NCBI GenBank assembly: GCA_030272585.1
Contig: BSYQ01000011.1
Span: forward strand, 1,612,001 to 1,676,000
Reading direction: 5' to 3'
DNA from: Bryopsis sp. KO-2023
Lineage: Eukaryota; Chlorophyta; Ulvophyceae; Bryopsidales; Bryopsidaceae
Length of the DNA stretch: 64,000 nucleotides
Position numbers and translations under genes: made by a program. A model generated the notes under the pieces. The model had not been told where the DNA came from, ran no database searches, and saw only the letters and a program-made list of their open reading frames with translations. Positions 60,633 to 64,000 of this stretch are shown piece by piece; within the stretch, counting starts at the first letter, position 1, and every line of letters begins with the position of its first letter.

Positions 60633-63069
60633 TCAGAACTTGATAACGCAGTCAGGTTCGAGGCAGTTCAGCAAATCGTTGTCGATTTCTTTGTTTTTGC
60701 CGTCCATGTCGGTCGTCCATGAGCGGAAAAAGCCACCACCCTTTCCTACATCAGTCCCTCGCATCTTCCACCAGGTGGCAAGGTACCACAATCTTGTATC
60801 CCTACTGTTCCAAATCCAGTCTTCCATGCCATGGGCGCATTTTCGGATACACCAATTGGCAATGCAGGGCAAGATCTTCGTATTCCTATATGAATGTGGC
60901 CACTCGTAGTCATCTTGTCCAAAATCGGAAATACTGCTAAATCCAGGAGGACAAACCGGTCTAAAAACAGACGCCCGCTTCTTTGAGGCGATCAAAGAAC
61001 TTTCCCACACTCTTTCGAACTCAATCGCCTCCCGGGCTACTTCAGGAGATGTGCTGGTGTGGATCGTCATGACAGATTGTACAGGTTGCTTGTACCCTTT
61101 GACGGCAACAGATCCTACGAGAGCTTGTTTTGCACCGAGTACTGGCTTCCAAAAAGAGGTGTAGTGGCGACCGCCAGTGCCATCGTCTCTCCACAGGAAG
61201 GTGTAAGAAGAGGAATATGTCACCAAGATCTTCTCGAAATGACACTCCACCACTTTCGATCCGTCATAACACTTGGGACTCTCCGGGGCACAAAACTCGT
61301 CCAGATAAAAGGAGTCGTTGGACTTGCACAAACAGCCCCCCTCGCCTGTGTTTATATTGATGACAACGTAGCTTCCCCGTCCATTGCAAACCCATTCGTC
61401 CATTCCTGCAAACGCTACCGCGGTCCTGGCGAGACTGCCTTCTTCGATCAAGTCGGCGATGGGAACGAGTCTGGTGTTTGCGATGATCGCTGGCGCCTTG
61501 GAGATCGAGGTGCACCATTCACCGACGGATTCTGTGCCAAAATCTCCTCCGAGCGTGTACATCTGCGGAAGAAGACCACACATGTACTCAAGTGAACGTG
61601 GACCCCCGAGTTCGCGCAGAACAACAGCATTCCGACTGCGTCCTGGGGCGCACATAAGCGGGAATGGCTACCGGAAGGGGTTTGGGGGATGGACATAGCA
61701 CAGCAAGGACCTCGAGTCCAACTGATCCAGTTTACGGGCACGCGATCGTTAAGCCGACAGCTATTTGGGGGGTACTGAGAGTATGCAGTATCCACGTATG
61801 ATGAAAAAAGACACCTATAAAAGACGGCTATCTGTCTCTCCCCTTGTCTCCCTTAGGTGTGGGCCCCCCACCTCCCGATGTTTACACGATGAAGATTTCC
61901 TTACCCTGCTTTCCTTGACCACCTCCTTGTTTTCCATTGTTTTAATATCTTCTCTCGCCTTCGTGGTTTCTTCGGTCTTCATGAAGAACAGGAACCCCAT
62001 GCTGGACTTGGAGGTACTTTCCATGTTACTCTTCTGAGTCTCGTCCATCTGGTGCTCGTTGTAAAAGTAGCTCTGAGAGGTCTTCCCACCATACTCGGCA
62101 CGGTCGTTATAATGGGTGCCAAATCTGTCCACCAATTCCGCAGCCGCCCGCTCGCATTTCGAGAGTTCCGAACCCTTGTTGCCTGACATGCGCCACGCCA
62201 TGTCTATCGATCCTTGTTTGCAAACCTTTTTCAGGTTGTTCACCGTCCCGTTAAAGTTGCCTGTGAGGTAGCTCTTCGGGTCTATTGGGTCCGACTTCTT
62301 GTCGAAGGACTTCCACTGCACAGTCCACCGGGCATTGGAGGCCGTGATACTTACCATGCTCCTCTGGCCAGAGATCATCGCAGACGCGAAGTCCCCGCTC
62401 GCCTTCGACGTCCCGTATCCGAGATTGTTGCGAGTTTGGGTCGACATAGATAACTCTGCTCCTTTGACAGGAACCGTGACGCCGATATCAGTTTTCTGAT
62501 CGTATTCAGAGAGAATGCCCTTGCTCTCCGATTCCTGAAACGATCGGAAGCTGGAGTGGCTGGTGGACTGTGCGCCGCTGAGAGAGCTACACGAGGAAGC
62601 CCAGTTCGTCGCGTCGACCTGATCGGGGATCAGGTACGTCAAATCGTCGAAGGGGGAACTGTAAAAAAACTCCGGTGCACCCGCTTTGGCGCCGTTGTAC
62701 GTGAAGCTGAAAATGGCCCCCCTTCGTCTACCAGTGCTGTAGTCTAGCCCGTTTCGGAAGTCTTCGATCCCTGGCAGCTTGATTGTCGTGTAATCGGTCT
62801 TCCCGAGCTCGAAAGCGTCACACGACCCTGCGGTGCACTCTTCGTAGCACTATAGCAACACACTGCCCATCATCTCACCAAGAAGACAAGGAAGGAGTGT
62901 ATTTTCAAAGGTAGTGACATCAACAGCAGTAGTTACCCGCCTAGAATGAAGAGGTGAGGGCAAAGGCGTTTTTTTGGAAAGAACAGCTAACCTCTGTAGT
63001 GACGACCGCGAAGGTTGCTAGACTCAAAAGAGCCAGCCACGCGCCTTTGCGCGATACAACCCCCGACAT
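60633..63069 (-). CDS. Secreted MACPF-domain protein with Vps62-like C-terminal region
   Basis: Three exons, all phase 0: 62992-63069 (26 codons), 61905-62849 and 60633-61667, giving about 685 residues. Exon 1 is a hydrophobic signal peptide ending near the first intron. Residues about 27-400 form a membrane attack complex/perforin (MACPF) domain: an N-terminal IEDFRNGLDYSTGRR segment, then the family signature at about 269-281 (FGTHY, six residues, GG). The domain ends with LRELGGPRS and a W...S..P..I...LVPIADL motif. The remaining roughly 270 residues carry two Vps62/DUF946-type repeats (FLWRDDGTGG..., SFWKPV..., VFRPVCPPGFSSISDFG) and a Cys-rich end. MACPF proteins oligomerise into pores or act in attack, defence, predation or development; which applies here is unknown. 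The exon 2-exon 3 junction rests on frame agreement. Confidence 0.82.
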
Positions 63070-64000
63070 ATCTCGTTCGTCAGTGTCGGAGTATCACAGT
63101 AAAGTTGTCAATATACTTGCCGTGTGCTTCCGACTTATGTTCGGTCACCCCACCTGCATGACACCATATAAATTACTCATTCTTGAATTCAACTGTCTAC
63201 GAGAATCCCCCACGAATCAATGAGTATATAATTCGAAACAAGCAACCCACATTGTAGCGGCAATGAATTCGGAAAGGCACTGCAGATTGGATAGAGCAGA
63301 TACACTAATGAATCAGGAACGAGGAAGGAAAGATTAGTGTTCGAAGCTGGCTCGGAAATCCCAGCATCACCACAAAGGGAAGCAAGTCAGCATCGACGCT
63401 GGATCCTGTGGCGGCTGTCATGGATTTCCTGGATATTATGTTGACACTCTGAGTCTCTGACTGATTTTCGGATCCTGAATATTTAGCACCAATCCCAGAC
63501 ACTTTCAAATTTGTTGGATTGGGTGGTGTCAAACAAGAGTCCGCATTCTTACATCGCGCCCCAGTTTGTTATCGAATCTGTTGATTAACCATCTCAACTG
63601 TATAGAAGTGTTGCGCTTCTAGGATGATAGTTGTTACTGTACAAGTGACTGGAGACGGATACACAGTTGGAAGGGGTGCATTTATTCCGGGTGTGTATTG
63701 TCAGAGTTGCGACTGTCAACCATAGGCGCAACCAGGAGCCCTGGATTTTGGGGGGATTTTCGGGGGCCAAAATATTTTTTGGGGGGGTCACTTTTAGTTT
63801 TAATTTACTGTGATAAATAATAAATAAATAATAAGCTTTTCCACAAAACTGTTTACTTCTTGTCCCACCAAACTAAGTGTTTTCGATTTCTTTCGTTTTG
63901 TTCGTTGTGTTCACTGTATAGATTGGGTAGATTGGGTGGGTCATTTGGCAGAATTTCGGACGTTTGTTGATGGTTCGTTCAGTCGCCGTTCTGGCTGCGC
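63070..64000. other. Upstream flank of the MACPF gene, no gene seen
   Basis: No supportable exon. It should contain the MACPF gene promoter. A G-rich segment near 63745-63790 and AATAAATAA repeats near 63810-63835 are the only notable sequence features. Confidence 0.45.

Overview
This is a 64 kb piece of a eukaryotic nuclear genome. The genes are split by many short introns (about 70-500 bp, mostly GT-AG with a few GC-AG). Many introns and spacers carry long A, T, C or G runs and short microsatellites, and there is no prokaryotic operon structure. A complete axonemal outer-arm dynein heavy chain and a WDR27 homologue indicate an organism that builds motile cilia or flagella. A plant/protist-style full-size ABCG transporter and a secreted MACPF protein suggest a protist (alveolate, stramenopile or similar), but I cannot place the lineage from this sequence alone.

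Layout. About 1.6-11.1 kb (-) holds a full-size ABCG/PDR transporter whose ATPase motifs are heavily degenerate. About 12-13.2 kb (-) holds a weakly supported small gene, followed by a T-rich minisatellite (13.15-13.5 kb) and an unresolved open stretch to about 14.3 kb. About 15.5-22.5 kb (-) holds a RING + PHD protein of the PHRF1 type. Across a roughly 570 bp divergent gap lies TMEM230 (+, 23.05 kb). After a gene-free, purine-rich 2 kb stretch comes WDR27 (+, 25.4-29.3 kb), then a 1.3 kb foldback/MITE-like element (29.46-30.76 kb).

From 31.4 to 50.8 kb (+) is an intact outer-arm gamma-type (DNAH5/DNAH8/ODA2) dynein heavy chain. I could chain it through 34 in-frame exons, about 4,520 residues. 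At 51.6-52.6 kb (+) is a small gene encoding a ubiquitin homologue fused to a second ubiquitin-like domain. At 54.3-57.4 kb (-) is a myeloid leukemia factor (MLF) homologue.

The last 6 kb is rearranged. A secreted MACPF protein with a Vps62-like tail (60.6-63.1 kb, -) has a decayed copy of its 3' end, plus downstream DNA, in inverted orientation at 58.2-58.8 kb. Between the two copies lie tRNA-like/Pol III-box elements and a dense array of inverted GGACAGG/CCTGTCC repeats, including an 84 bp hairpin.

Functionally the genes look like an ordinary collection of housekeeping, ciliary, chromatin and membrane genes, not a single pathway. The items most worth a second look are the apparently ATPase-dead ABCG transporter, the ubiquitin-like tandem fusion, the MACPF-Vps62 architecture with its inverted decayed duplicate, and the repeat structures at 29.5-30.8 and 59.1-59.95 kb.
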